NCBI GenBank assembly: GCA_963691655.1
Contig: OY829326.1
Coordinates: 89,645,235 to 89,709,234 of the forward strand
Length of the DNA: 64,000 nucleotides
DNA from: Toxonevra muliebris
Taxonomy: Eukaryota; Arthropoda; Insecta; Diptera; Pallopteridae
Direction: 5' to 3'
Numbering within the stretch: position 1 is the first letter of the stretch; each line of letters opens with the position of its first letter. Positions 10,515-22,782 of the stretch are shown here, piece after piece. The position numbers were made by a program, and so were the translations under genes. The notes beneath the pieces are model-generated. The model was not told the origin of the DNA. It saw nothing but the letters and a program-made list of their open reading frames with translations, and searched no databases.

Positions 10515-11623
10515 TTCGTTTGCATATGTATGTATGTGTACATTGTGCATGTTTCTGCCAGCTTATCACTTGTAATTATGCAATAGCAACAGCACTATGT
10601 AAAAATAGCAGAAGAAAATAAGGCGCATTTCCCACTGCAGCATGCACAGTTTGATGGAATTTTTTGTTCTCTTCCATAAACAAAATCAAAGGATAAACTT
10701 AACCCATGCAATTGCAAAGCAGCATCAGCTATAACAACAACAACAGCAGTAACAACAACTAGCAATAGCACTATAGCAGCAAGCACCATCTGTATGCATT
10801 AATTTGCATATACATACATACATATATACGCCTAATGACGTGACATATCAGACAAGTGGCATGCACGTACAGATTTTAACACGCACACGTGCACACACTT
10901 GCATAGATACATACACATTCATAGATAGGTGCAATCGTATTTCCGCGATTATTCAGTGAGAGATGCATACCCAGGAAGCATTTTTGTTGCATTACGCATG
11001 CACTCCTCAATATGATTTATGCCCCGGAGAGAATGCAATTTAAACTTTGGCAAGTACCCCAAGAACCCGAGAAAACCTTGCGAATTCATTTTTCTCACCT
11101 GAAATAATTTCGTATTAAGACGGAATTGCTTCATCGACAATATTTTGTTGTTTTTAAATTGTCATTTGTTTTATCAAATAAAGAAAGTTCTTTAAAACCT
11201 CCTTGAAGTGCTCAGGCCATCAGACGTGTTCAACATCTTTAGCTAATTTTGAAACTGCCTTATTTCGCTCCTGTTTATTTATTCCCAATATATAAAGACT
11301 TCGATATCTTGATTTTGTGTTAAAATAAAATCTTTGATACTCTTTCACAATTGCAACACTTGGTATAAAGTTTTCTTTATCGATATGTATAAATACGAAT
11401 GGAAAAATGACAGCTGTGGTATAGATACAATTATTTTTAACATGTTTAGCATGGTTTGCAAAAAAAAAAGGTTTTTTTCTTTTCGAATTTTTATATAACA
11501 AATATATTGCCATGATAAAAAATTAAATTTGTCCTAAACGGTATGGGATAACACCAAATAATTGTTTTTAAAAATTATTACATATATTTTTAAATTTATT
11601 CTCCAAACAATTCCCAAAGGTTA
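10515..11623. other. Unassigned DNA with triplet-rich patch
   Basis: No gene was recognised. At about 10728-10785 there is a CAA/CAG-rich run (many 'AACAACAACAGCAGTAACAAC' like triplets), common in fly non-coding and coding DNA; here it lacks a usable frame. CA and ACAT repeats occur at 10800-10925. A 97-codon minus-strand frame at 11220-11513 has no recognisable domain. Confidence 0.4.
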
Positions 11624-11631
11624 CTACAGAG

Positions 11632-12711
11632 GACGGTTACCAACTTTCCGGTATTTAAAAAAAAACCGGACTTTAACCCTTTAAGTCGTAAGGCCGCCCT
11701 GAAGCAGCCATCACTCTATTCTAATTAATGGACAAGTACAATTTTTTTTTTTCAACTAATTGGAAGACCTGAAGAAAAATAAACTCACAATTTGAGGTCA
11801 GTTTACACTTTGTGCGATCATACGATTGTTGACAAATGAGAGGATACGGCACCAAATAAGACACCTTGTGAATTGCCCAAATATATAGTTATTTTTTGGC
11901 TTAAACCAACAAGGCCTCCTCAGGGCAGCCTTTCGTTTCAAAATCGTAATTTCGTAATCAAAAAATGTACTTCATATTCATTTTTCTTTCATCAAACAAA
12001 AATTCTCGTGTTTGTCTTATTATTTTTCCTTAGTCAACCTTTTTAAAAAGTCGTTGAATTCTGAGAAAGATACTCTATAACTGGATTACTGTGAGAATAT
12101 AACACGAATGCGAAAATCCTATTTATTTTACTTCTTATGGGAATACAGTTTTAGTTACTGGCAAATATCTCGTCAACTATAGTTACAGCTGAGCTGAGCT
12201 ACATATCATTGGAAATATAATAAATGGCTGAGATATGGGTTATGAAAGTTAAATTTTGGTGTAATGTTTGGGTAATTTTCACACAAGTCGTAGGCTTAGT
12301 AGTTCTTTCTCACAAAAAGTATTCAAAAAGAATGTGATTTTTTAATTCAACTACCTCGAGTTAACTTAGAAAAAATACTTTGGTGCGTGTTATATTTTAA
12401 TTTTGAAATTTTTTAATCCAATGTAATACAACAAAAAATTTTGTTTACACACGAAGAAAGAACCTTATTGTAATTTACAGATGAGTACACGGCGTTGCCT
12501 GCAGTCAGTAGGGCATAATCATATGACTGAAAAACATGATACTTGTCTCTCTATAAAAGGAAATTATTTTTAATTCCTTAAAAAAAAAAATTTTTCATAA
12601 AGTTGTCAAAAAACTGAATATTTTGCGTCCCGTTACGTTTGAGAACGGGGCAGGGACAAAGCTTTCAAAAACGGGACAGTCCCGGCGAAAATGTGACGGT
12701 TGGCAACCGTG
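11632..12711. mobile_element. Non-autonomous hAT-like element, 1080 bp
   Basis: The ends are inverted: GACGGTTACCAAC at 11632 and, as complement at the right end, CACGGTTGCCAAC. They are flanked by CTACAGAG (11624-11631) and CTACAGAA (12712-12719), an 8-bp target duplication with one change, which fits the hAT preference for T at position 2 and A at position 7. No transposase is visible inside. A second inverted repeat at 11690-11932 suggests a nested smaller element. Confidence 0.65.
11690..11932. mobile_element. Possible MITE nested in the hAT element
   Basis: The left end AAGGCCGCCCTGAAGCAGCC is mirrored at the right end (complement AAGGCTGCCCTGAGGAGGCC), with 4 mismatches in 20. The pair encloses 243 bp inside the larger element. 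A target duplication is not clear (TCGT on both sides at most). Confidence 0.4.
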
Positions 12712-13625
12712 CTACAGAATTCAACTAATTTATTTGAAAACACGTATAACAAAGACAACGTTCTCACTTCTTAGGTGAGGGCTCAGGACGCACCTTTTCT
12801 TGAAATCCGGTGATTTGATCTGCAGTTTTGAGAACGATGTTTATGATCACGCCATATTCTATTTTGTGATTGGTAAGTGCGAAATGAAACGGGACGATAT
12901 ATATCCCTATATTGCTTCGTTATTGGGTTATTATTTTATTATTATCCAATACGTATATTTATGTGGTTGTGCTTCTGTCGCATTGCACTTTTATCATTTG
13001 TATCTTTGAGCACATGTCTAAACCTGCCATTGTTGACTTTTATGTTATTTTTTCCTATGCATTTGGTATTTGCCATGGTGATGCAATTTTTACTTTGTTT
13101 AACACTTGACAATCGTTAGTATGTGCATTTAGAAAAAGGTTAACTTTGGGAAGTGCGAATGAAAGGAGCTGGTTAATCCTAAATCAGTGTTTTTATAGTT
13201 TTTAGACCTGCTACGCCGATTTTAAATTTCTACTGTTTGTAACGGAACCTTACCATTCTCTGGTGTGAGAGTTGCCTTTCTAGTCTGCATTCGGCTGTGC
13301 TCAGGGCTGGGATGGGTTTTTGGAAAGACACCCTCACTTTTGGGCTTTGTTAACAAAGAAAATTTGCAGACTTCATTGTGAGTTTATTTGTTTTACGGAA
13401 ATTTTGAAAAATTTACTTATCCCCCAAAAAGAAACAAATTAATTTCATTAATTTTTTAAAAAAAATTTAATTCAATATTAAAATAATTATATTATTGTTA
13501 CAATATATACAAGAATACATAACAATAGTTTTTCAAACAAAATTAACAAAACCAATAAATTAATTTTCAATTTAAAATTCGTTATTATTATTTTTCTTTT
13601 CTTATATTTTTTTTATTTATTTATT

Positions 13626-13650
13626 AATATATATATATATATATATATAA
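13626..13650. repeat. AT dinucleotide microsatellite
   Basis: About 12 uninterrupted TA repeats within AT-rich DNA. Confidence 0.9.
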
Positions 13651-13845
13651 TTACGGTTATGTTAACCAAAAAAAAAAACCACTTACTTGATATTATCGAA
13701 GTCCATCGTAGAAGACAGCAGGCGCCTGATGACCTTCGTTGATTTTCTATTAATTTAATTAAATATATATATATTTTTTTTAAGAAATTATTTATATATA
13801 TATACATATATATTAGAAATAAAAATAGATAAAATTAAATTTTTA

Positions 13846-13946
13846 AACCAATTAATTTTAAGTTGAAAACTAAATTAACTTTTTAAACAAATTAATTTTA
13901 AGTTAAAAATTAAATTTTTAAACAAATTAATTTTAAGTTGTAAATT
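13846..13946. repeat. Short tandem array, about 40-bp unit, near 2.5 copies
   Basis: The phrase 'AAATTAATTTTAAGTT' recurs three times (near 13848, 13889 and 13925), followed by AAAxxTAAATTxxxTTTTTAAAC. These are diverged direct repeats in an AT-rich background. Confidence 0.55.
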
Positions 13947-14885
13947 AAATTAAATTTAATTCAGAAATTTTATTATAATTTAAATTCATTAAAATACTAT
14001 TTTACTATTTAAAAATTTTAAATTTTATTAATCCAAATTTATAATTTTATTATTTTTTTTTTATATTATTTAAATCCTGAGGATATTATTATGAATTCTA
14101 AGGATTACGGATCTTTAAAGGAATTCTTCCATAAAACGGCTGTCTGCTCGAACTTCGTGTCGGCGATGAAAATTTTAACAAAACAAATTCAGGGCTTCTT
14201 TTCCATTCTGTTTTATATTTGCTTCGATTTTTATATTCATATACATATATAGAGGATCTTTACGTTTTTTAGATTTTACAATAACCAAGGATATTCCACC
14301 AAATAATTATGTATTTTATAAGATTAATGCACTTTTCAAGTTTATTTTCACCAATTAAGTTTTTAGTTTATAATGTATTAAGTATTTCTTGATGTTAATA
14401 TTTTGTAAAGTCTTTATATTATTTTATTAGGCAGTTCATAAGACCAATATTCATTTATTTAATAATTTATTTATTTAATATAAGTTTTAAATTTTTTTTT
14501 TCCCCCCCCAAATTTCAATCCGACCGACACTATTAAAAATTTTTCATAAACTGAACTCAAAATTTTCATTTCTTACTACAATAGAAAAAATGATACTCTG
14601 ATTTAAAAAAAAACTAAAACAAAAAATCGCAAAGTAGAAACAAAAAATTTCAATAAGAAAAACTTAAAATACTTTAAAAATACTTTGCCTCAAAAAAAAA
14701 TTGTTTTTTTTTTTTTTTTTCTCTCCACAAAAGAAATGATATTATGATTTACACAAAAAAATAAAAACAATAAAATTGCAAAGTGAAAAAAAAAATTAAA
14801 AATGAAAACTTAAAATACTTTACATGTTATGAAAATAAAATTTCTAGTTTCAGCAAGAAATTCCACTTAGAAAATTTATAGTAAT

Positions 14886-15629
14886 TAGGGAAATGGTATC
14901 GGGGGAAAGTATCGATACTATACTCATTTGAAGTATCGACTGAAAAGTATCAGGTACTCAAATGTATCGACATAAATGTACCCGATACCTAATGGGTTTC
15001 GATAGATAATAGAAAAAAAAATTTTAAATGCGCTTAAAAAATTTGCGAATTATGTGTAAATTTTCGATTTCAATTAATTTTTTGAAATATATACACAAGT
15101 ACATTAATAATAAATTGCCTCCTTAAACTTACGTTATAGAAAATAATTTGTAATTTTATTATGAAGACATTTTATTTTCTATAAAATAATTTTTTATATG
15201 CACGTAAGAAAAAGCAGTTTTTTTTTCGTTTCTTGAAAAGTTTTCAAATTTGAGTTGTGCCACTTTTGTATTTAGGGTACGATATATGCATGTGTTATAC
15301 ATATTACAAGACGAACAGTACTGGATATGCAATATAAATTTTTTTGCATGTTTGTTAGTTCTTTCTGACTTTAATTAAGAGAATAGCATCATCTGATTAT
15401 ACATATGTTCAAAAAAGTGGAAGTCGTACTGTTTAATTTTGATTGCATTTGCAATTTTTAGTACTAATTTTTGCACTGGAAATTTTGAAAAGTATCGAAT
15501 TTCGATACCAGCATCAATGTACTCAATGAGTACAAGTACTCATAATAAATGTATCGAGTAAAAAAGTATTGGGTATCGGAGTAAAAGTATCGAGTACTCA
15601 AAATATGGAGTGCCAATACCATTTCCTTA
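14886..15629. mobile_element. Non-autonomous hAT-like element with GTATCGA clusters, 744 bp
   Basis: The ends TAGGGAAATGGTAT and (complement, right) TAAGGAAATGGTAT differ at one base. They are flanked by exact 8-bp copies of ATAGTAAT (14878-14885 and 15630-15637), matching the hAT nTnnnnAn target rule. Both subterminal zones are packed with GTATCGA/TCGATAC and GTACTC motifs (about 14910-15005 and 15490-15600), the arrangement expected of transposase binding sites. There is no open frame. A piece related to the 51189-51316 MITE lies inside (about 15232-15287). Confidence 0.75.
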
Positions 15630-15640
15630 ATAGTAATAAG

Positions 15641-16508
15641 CAGGGAGCGGATTACGAGGAATTCTCCTCTTTTTTCTGCTTTATCTTACATGATGGCCGA
15701 TAAAATATATACACGATTCAAGCCGCTCTGATTTCAAATATCTAAATTTTATTTTGCTTTTTTTTCTATTTTCCAAAATTTCGCCTTTTTCACTGATTTA
15801 GTGCCTTTTTCGAATTTCTAGTGCTTTTTTTCTAAGTAATAAATACCTTTTTGGAGTTTTCTACCCGTTTTGCCTTTTTAATCTTTAACTATTACACTGT
15901 TCTACAAATGGAAACTACAAATGAAAACGAGCAGAGACGGGACAAATGCACTTAGGGTAATGGGGGGTCGCTGTGTCCGAAGCCGTGGTCCGTTTTGCTC
16001 TGCTATTTTTTTTATTGGCATCAACATTTTGAAAAAAATAAATAAAAATGCAGTTCATATTTTTTTCATCAAAACATCCATTTTTACAAAAAAAAAATTT
16101 TTAATTTTTTCACTTTAAAAATTAAAAAAAAAAATTATTTTTTTTCATTAATTTATTTTTTCGCAATTTTTTTCATCCTTTTTTGGTTTGAAAATTAAAA
16201 TTTGTATGTAAGTAATCTCTTTAACTATTTAAACTAAGCTACCTCAAAATAAGTGATACGTACCTAAAATATAAATTTCTATTTATATATTGATAAATGT
16301 AAAACTACGTTTTAAAACGCATTTAAATGCATTAATTATTTTTGCAGAAAATACAAATTTTAAAATTGTAAATGACTACCAATTTTTTGTTGTCCCTTTT
16401 TTCAGTTTAATGCTGCTCTTTTGGGTGCTTTTAGTGCCTTTTTCTGCGTTTTTTGCAATTTTATTTTGACTTTTTCTTAGTTTTTATGTCCACAAAATCC
16501 GCTTCCTG
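15641..16508. mobile_element. Non-autonomous hAT-like element, 868 bp
   Basis: Its termini are CAGGGAGCGGATT on the left and, as complement on the right, CAGGAAGCGGATT. The target duplication GTAATAAG is exact (15633-15640 and 16509-16516). The left duplication overlaps that of the preceding element by five bases, so the two elements sit back to back. No transposase is visible. Inside it, 15893-16190 matches the ends of the repeat at 32621-33842. Confidence 0.78.
15893..16190 (+). repeat. Dispersed repeat, partial copy
   Basis: Starts ACACTGTTCTACAAATG and includes GAGCAGAGACGGGACAAATG followed by CACTTAGGGTAATGGGG. The same phrases occur at 32621-32800 (same strand) and 33700-33842 (opposite strand). 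Here only one end of the family is seen. The 3' part is T-rich. Confidence 0.6.
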
Positions 16509-16516
16509 GTAATAAG

Positions 16517-18967
16517 CTTTTCAATTGGTGTAAGTCTTCTACCATTCAAAATTTTAAACAAATTTTAAATGAGGCCAAAATACATGAAATTGGCGGAAAT
16601 TTGAGTATATTTTGCAATTAAATTGTCAATTGATCTATCGAAGTACTTTTTTTTGGATTAAAATTGCATGGGGATTGTCAAAAAAAAAAAAACCGCGCTG
16701 AGAAGCGCTGCTTTACACATTTTGAATCCGAAAGCATCCTCAAATTTAAAAAAATAGTTTGTATACAGAGCTCGTCAAATTCATCTATTCTAAGATGAAT
16801 ATGCAATGTTCATGAATTAAAATTTTATAGAACATAAAAAATAAGATATCGTAAAATCAACTATCATAAACTGAGTTGGCTAGCATGAACGAATTGTAAA
16901 AAAAAAAATTATGAAAAAATTTGCCCTTGACCCAAAATTTGAATTCCAATAAGTTTGTGTAGTTACAAACGAATCCGGGAAACTCATGGATATTTTCTTT
17001 TTAATCCTGAGATCATTGAGTCTAATTTTAGAGGAAATCGCGGGATCCCTAATATGTATTTATATTTTTTATATTGGACTTGATCAAAACTCCCTCTCCC
17101 GCATGCGAAAATTCTGCTGGAGAGCCTGATTCAAACCATTGAAATAATGGTTAGTTTCATACTTGTTTTTTTTTTTATATTCTTACCTATGAAACGACAA
17201 ACAAGTTTTATTTGAAATAATTTTCCGTAATTATATTTTTTATATTTCCATTTTAAAAAAATATGTAAAAGTTTTTAAATTTTATTTATATCACAATAAA
17301 AATAACTATAATAATATAATGCCATCAAAATGAAGAAGAATAACTAAAACCAAATAGTTCAATAACAATAGCAACCACTACAAAAGTTTATAAAAAATTG
17401 TTTATCTATTTATTTATTTTCGATTTTTTCTGTATTTTAATCTAAAATCGGTATTGTTGATCAATATTAACAACAAGCAATTTGCTGTGTTTAATACTGT
17501 CCGCCTGCAACAAAGGAAACAGGAGCAACAACAGCAGCAACCAACATAATTAATTTGTAGTTTACAATACAATTTGTTTCATATTGATTCCTCCATATTT
17601 CAAATTGTTTCTTTTTTTATTTTTATTAATTTCTCTCTCAGTCTATTTGCCTCTTTCACTGGATGCACATTTCAACTAAAATGTTGCATACAGCATTCGT
17701 TTCTGTTTTATTTGTTCCTTCGCCCATTATATATATTTCTTATTTATAATAATTTTCTTTTGTTTTAGATTTCATTTGTTGTTGATTGTAGATTGTTAGG
17801 TGTTTTTGTTTCTGTTAGCTACTATAAATGGTAGTAATATTGCCATAATAGAAAGTGTTAACATTGGTGTTGATTTCGTTGTTGGCGTTGCATCTGCTGC
17901 TATTTCAGTGCCAAGGTTTTGTAATGAACAATAAATTTTTTATGTAAATTAATAGAACTGTGCAAGAAATATATTTTTCTCATTTTCCGTAAGAGAAATT
18001 GAGTTTCCACTTAGCAAAGATTGTTTAAAGCAAATTGATTGCTTTTGGGTTTTGTGTACATTCTCTCATACTATTCTAAAAAAATTTATTTTTGGTTTCT
18101 CTACAGGTACTAAATTTATTTTTAAGACTGTTCAATATTGAGAAAATTGTGCGTAATAATAGAGTTGATTTGACAGAATTTTAAATGCCAATTCAAATGC
18201 CTACATATTTTATTTATAACACAGAATTTAATCATTTATAGGATATTGCTCGATGTTAAATGTATGCATTATAAGTATATAAATATTTTATTAAAACTCA
18301 ATAGCAATTTAATTTTAGCTTCTTTTACTCTTTTTGAGAACTCAAAGCTGTTGCCTCTCGAGAAAATTTTTACAGCAATGGCTGACACAACAACAGGCGA
18401 AAATTACATATAGAATTAACTAAATAAAAAAAAATTGAAAGAAGCAATATTCCGTTTACATATTTCGAAATTTTATGGCTATGTTGAGTGTAATTTTTTA
18501 GAAGCAAAATCAATAAAAAAAATAATCGTTTATTGCTGCCTTTTGCAGAAATTAATGCTTGTTTCTCTGCTGCTTATTTGTTGGGCTCCACTTCTGTCTA
18601 TTCCATCTGGGCTACATAAATTTTTGACAATCATATTCACCTCACAACTGACATATTTACTCGCTCGAGAACTTTGATACCATTTGGCACAGGCTCTCAA
18701 TAGAAAAATATAGACTTGTTCTCAATCTGTACGCGAACGCATCAAATCACACATCAAATAACAATAAAATGCAACCTCCATAGTTTGAGCAAGAGCGCAA
18801 CTGTAATGAGCGCTCCGATATATGAATCCAAGAACTTCCATCCATCCATCTCAACAAATATTATAGAAAGTGGAAAAAAGCGTGTGTCCAAACAAAAACG
18901 TAAACTTTTTATAAAGGTTTATGGACGTTTGCAAATGTTTTCAAATATTCTTATGTAAAAATATATT
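16517..18967. other. Unassigned AT-rich DNA
   Basis: No domain-bearing frame is seen. A CAA/CAG-rich patch occurs at 17505-17545 (AACAGGAGCAACAACAGCAG). Short frames near 18435-18960 are unremarkable. Confidence 0.4.
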
Positions 18968-18973
18968 GCATAC

Positions 18974-19433
18974 ATAACGCTCGTATCTTATTTCGAACCA
19001 AAAACTGTATATTTCTACCAAAAAATTTAAAAAAACTGTAAATTGAATTGAAAAAACTGTATATTTCGCGGTATCAATTTTTTCAATAAAAATTTACCAT
19101 CTGAATAGTCTTCGTTCTCCATTTTAATATCTCCTTCTGTAGCTGTGTTGTATTTGTCTTTTGAAGAAATTTGATGAAGCGATTCCGAGTTTATTATGAG
19201 GTATTTATAGACATCAACGCATGGATATTTCAAGTTACATTTGACGATCAGAATCGCCTTCAATGTTTCCACTTCTATCAAAAGTATACTCGCAACGAGT
19301 TGCCAGTGTTGTCCCAGACGTTTTGCATTTTTCTTAGTGTAAACGCGGTATTTTGGCAAAAAAGGTGGTATGCGGTTTTTGAGTCTAAAAAGCAGTATAA
19401 TACCGCGAAAAACTGTATAGATACGAACGTTAT
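18974..19433. mobile_element. Inverted-repeat element, 460 bp, with 6-bp flanking repeat
   Basis: The left end ATAACGCTCGTATC and the right end (complement) ATAACGTTCGTATC match except for one base. GCATAC flanks both sides (18968-18973 and 19434-19439). Subterminal AAAACTGTAT and 'GCGGTAT' motifs are repeated in both halves. A 138-codon minus-strand frame spans most of the element but shows no known domain. The superfamily is unknown. Confidence 0.55.
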
Positions 19434-19654
19434 GCATACACAAAATAAAAATATTTAATTCAAGAAATACTTGTAAAATATTTGGAAATAAGTAAGTTAC
19501 TTACTTACTTTACACCTGCCAGTGCTGGCATGCCAATTCAGAATATGTATTAGCTGTCAAAAAACAGAAAAATTGTCTTTGTGACGTAGGCGTCCTGCCA
19601 ATTATCATGCCATTACATTTCAAACAAAATGTCAGACGCTCCATTTCTAAAAAT

Positions 19655-19881
19655 TTTAACGCCGATTCCGAACGGCTGTGTTGCAATTTTTTATCAGCTC
19701 GGTGGTTTTGCCATTACCAACCAAGGTGTGTACTTGTACACATTCTTATAATTCTCATCCACTTCATGTCGATAGCGAATATAAGAAGTTTATGAAAATT
19801 AACCACCAGACCAAGACTGGAATCGAACCCGCAACCTTCTGAATGAAAGTCTAGTGCACTATCCACTAGACAATCGAGGTC
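19655..19881 (-). mobile_element. tRNA-derived SINE, family A, copy 1
   Basis: On the minus strand the element begins with a tRNA-like head: GACCTCGATTGTCTAGTGGA contains the A box region, and GGTTCGATTCC is a perfect B box, the internal RNA polymerase III promoter. The body continues through TTGGTTGGTAATGGC and ends near GTTCGGAATCGGCGTTAA. The match to the copy at 56191-56430 is close. Such elements are copied in trans by LINE enzymes. Confidence 0.78.
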
Positions 19882-19948
19882 GTCTTGAAATTAGCTTGCC
19901 AATGACTCTGCCAATGAGAAAAGTGTGAGTGTTAGTACGGAATACATA

Positions 19949-21664
19949 CCCAGCGGTAAATGAAAGCACTAGAATAGCGCTAAACAAGTGCTTGATTGCA
20001 AGTACTTAAGTGCATTACAAACACATGTGTTCCAAATAAATTTTAACATTGCATGTCCTAGGAGACAAACACGTGTTTAGTGCAGTACTTTTAGTGCTAA
20101 ACAAGCGCAAGAAAGAATGCGTTAGATAGGCACTTCCTCTCATTCATTCGCTGCTTCGTGCTAACTTTAGTTGAGAAAGAGAGGAGAGAGAAAAAATATC
20201 GAGTATCGATTCATGCATTCATAATTTTTCATTGCTGCGTCATTTTATTTTATTCTTTTCTTTTACTTTTCTTTTTGTTTTAAACCAATATATATATATA
20301 TATATAAATATATACACGTATAATTATATTTTTATTTATTTTGTATAAAACAATTGCAAAAAAGAAATAAAATAAAACACACACAGTTTCCGTGAAATTT
20401 CACAATCACTTTACTTCGATGCAGTGCTGCCGAAGGTACTCCGATCGGAGTATTCGTACTCCGCTCAAATCTCAATCCTCCGGTCCTCCCCAATCGGAAA
20501 AAATCCTCCTAATTCATATTCTTGAATCGTAAATCAAACTAAATATGTTCTGTTGGGTTATTTTAGTTTCTGTCTGTGAAATATTTGTTACTATGACTAG
20601 CTCTACTTTATTTATCGCTGGATTACTGTCAAAATTCAAAAGTTCGTGTTCCATTTCCAGAAGTTTTTGCTTGTCTTTGCATGTCTTTGTGTTAATGCTT
20701 GTAATTTTTGACAATTGAAATCAATAGTAGGAAAACCGCGTAAAAGTAAGTTTGCATATTTAATAAATATCCATAAATTAGTAATAAATTTATATATATA
20801 TATATTAGATTTGGAACTGGAAGAATTTTGATGTGAAATTTTTCATTTAAAGAATGCTTTAAAAGAAAAAATGCTTTCAAAACTGGAAAAATTTATTGAC
20901 GCAATTTTAACTTTTCCACATAGAAATACAGCGGCAAAAATAATTTTTCCCCAATTGAATCTAATTAAAGACAAAAAACGAAACGACTGCAACTGTTAAT
21001 GCAGTAATGGTTGGTAAGAAAACCTACAAAAAAAAAACAAAAAATGATGCCTCCTTCGATTAAGCTGGTTCAAAGTAAATACCACAAATAACATTCTACT
21101 TTTTTTACCCGGTTTTGAGAAGAAAGAAGACAAGTTCGTGGTAGTTTTTTAATCATTATTGCTTTTTTTTATTATTATTTACAGATACTACCGTATGTTT
21201 CCAAAGAAGGAATATTTGGTTTTTAAGTAAATGAATTTGATTAATTTTCATTAATTTTTAAGCTTTAAGTATGACTGAAGTTGTAACAGCTGTGAATAAA
21301 AAAATTTATTTTTTTCTAATAAAATTTCTATACATTAGTGCAACTGTTTGCAATTATCTAAGACTCTAGATTCTAAGTAATACTTATTTGAAAACTTCTA
21401 AGACATTTTGAAAAATTCCTCCCCTTAAAGCAAAATCCTCCTCTTAAAAGGAAAAATTCCTCTCCTTAAAATTTTCAAAACGGCAGCACTGCTTCGCTGT
21501 TGCATGAAAACTAACTCGCTTCGTTTCTCGCTCAGTAAATATTTCATAGCGTCTCGATGAACGGTACTCGTTTTTATTACTCAATAGAAAACTAAATTTG
21601 TTGTTCGCATGGTTGCTTTGCAATTTCCGGTTGAAATGGAGCACTTGTCTGAAAAACCGCTGGG
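19949..21664. mobile_element. Possible TA-flanked element (Tc1/mariner-like), host of a nested hAT
   Basis: The ends CCCAGCGGT and (complement) CCCAGCGGT are flanked by TA on each side (19947-19948 and 21665-21666). Just inside both ends the phrase ACAAGTGCT recurs in inverted order. A 1070-bp hAT element (20422-21491) sits in the middle. The terminal match is short, so the boundary call is tentative. Confidence 0.45.
20422..21491. mobile_element. Non-autonomous hAT-like element, 1070 bp
   Basis: The ends CAGTGCTGCCG (left) and CAGTGCTGCCG (complement of right) match, with 8-bp flanks CTTCGATG (20414-20421) and CTTCGCTG (21492-21499). The right 190 bp recur at 55150-55328, which proves a family. 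Repeats of 'TCCTCC' occur near both ends, including CAAAATCCTCCTCTTAAAAG on the right. No transposase was seen. Confidence 0.68.
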
Positions 21665-21666
21665 TA

Positions 21667-22782
21667 GAGCAATAAAAATTTTACGAAGTGGATCATCTGT
21701 TGATGAATTCTAAGCAGATTTGGCGTCTATTATAATCGGCAGCTGCTTTCGTATCTACGGCCTGCTTACAATCGCATTAAAGTATTGCAACTCCATCTTT
21801 ATCGCTTTAGTTTCACTTTCTTTTCTTGGATATTAGAAAGCTAAACTCTCGATTCTACATCAAGCTGGTGTGTGGAGAAAGATATATGGCAAATATATTT
21901 TCAAATCTCATTATCAACCATGCGAGTTCTTGCACATTTGACTGTAATGAACATAGCTTATGCAGACATGTACATATGAAGCAATAGCAATCCTTCAAGT
22001 ACTTATTTGATAAATATTGTATATGTATTTAATCTATATATGTATGTATGTATGTACGTATGTTTGTATGTTGGTTATTGCTATTGTTTTTGCACTACTT
22101 GGCATTTGTCATTTCTGTTGTGCAGTTAGAAGAGTCAGTGTGTTATGAAAGAAGAAACTGCAACAATTGCTCCTGCTGCTGCTCTGCTGTTTTTTCCAAG
22201 AAATAAAATCACACTTATATAACAACTATGAAGGTAATAGAGAAACTTCTACACTTTCTGCGTATCTTATAGCAAAGTATTTGTCTTCATGTCTATGGAA
22301 ATGTGCGTGGGGGTTTTTATGTTTTTTTATTTGCCCGCAATACATATTTATATACACACTTACATATATACAAATATTGTAAGTGCTCGTGTTGTGTTAT
22401 TCTGTTGCATGTTTACGACATTGATTGACTTATGTAAAATGATATTGTGTATTGAACTTTTCCTACTTTTCAGATTACATTTCTTTTGTAGCATTTATGT
22501 TTATACGCATTGTTTAAAATATTGTGAGTACTTGTTAGCAATCTTAAGGAAATAATCGAGCTTTCTTGCAATCAACCTGTGGTTGCACAATCCTTCTTTC
22601 ATACTTCAAGTTCAAGTAACAAGAAAAATGAAAACGAGCAAGTTTATTGAAATTATTACGTGCTTACGAGTAGAATACAATAATAGGAAACGTAGATAAA
22701 TTTTGAATATTAAAAAGTTTTTCAATATAAATATTTTATATGGTTAATTGATGCTTATAGGCAAGGTCCAAACGCGTACGCT
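21667..22782. other. Unassigned DNA with a TATG microsatellite
   Basis: No recognised gene. A TATG tetranucleotide run lies at 22037-22070. Short hydrophobic frames near 22167-22555 look like chance products of T-rich sequence. Confidence 0.4.
22037..22070. repeat. TATG tetranucleotide microsatellite
   Basis: An imperfect run of TATG units with a few substitutions. Confidence 0.85.

Larger units (their letters stand above)
12720..14877. other. Very AT-rich unassigned DNA
   Basis: There is little but A and T from 13380 to 14850, with long A and T runs, an AT dinucleotide run and a short tandem array. A more complex island at 14095-14215 (with CTGTCTGCTCGAACTTCG) and another at 13690-13740 may be TE fragments. 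No gene is visible. Confidence 0.45.

Noticed and set aside
10595..10789. Valine-rich minus-strand frame
   Set aside because: Shadow of a CAA/CAG triplet-rich tract.
11220..11513. A 97-codon minus-strand frame possibly ending in a LINE RNase H domain
   Set aside because: The tail faintly resembles an RNase H end (KAVSKLAKDVEHV) but no upstream catalytic motif is present; likely chance.
15893..16190. Telomere-like repeat from GGGTAATGGGG
   Set aside because: There is only one copy per element end and no tandem array.
22167..22555. Overlapping hydrophobic frames as genes
   Set aside because: Two frames overlap on the same strand in T-rich DNA, with no domain and no codon bias.
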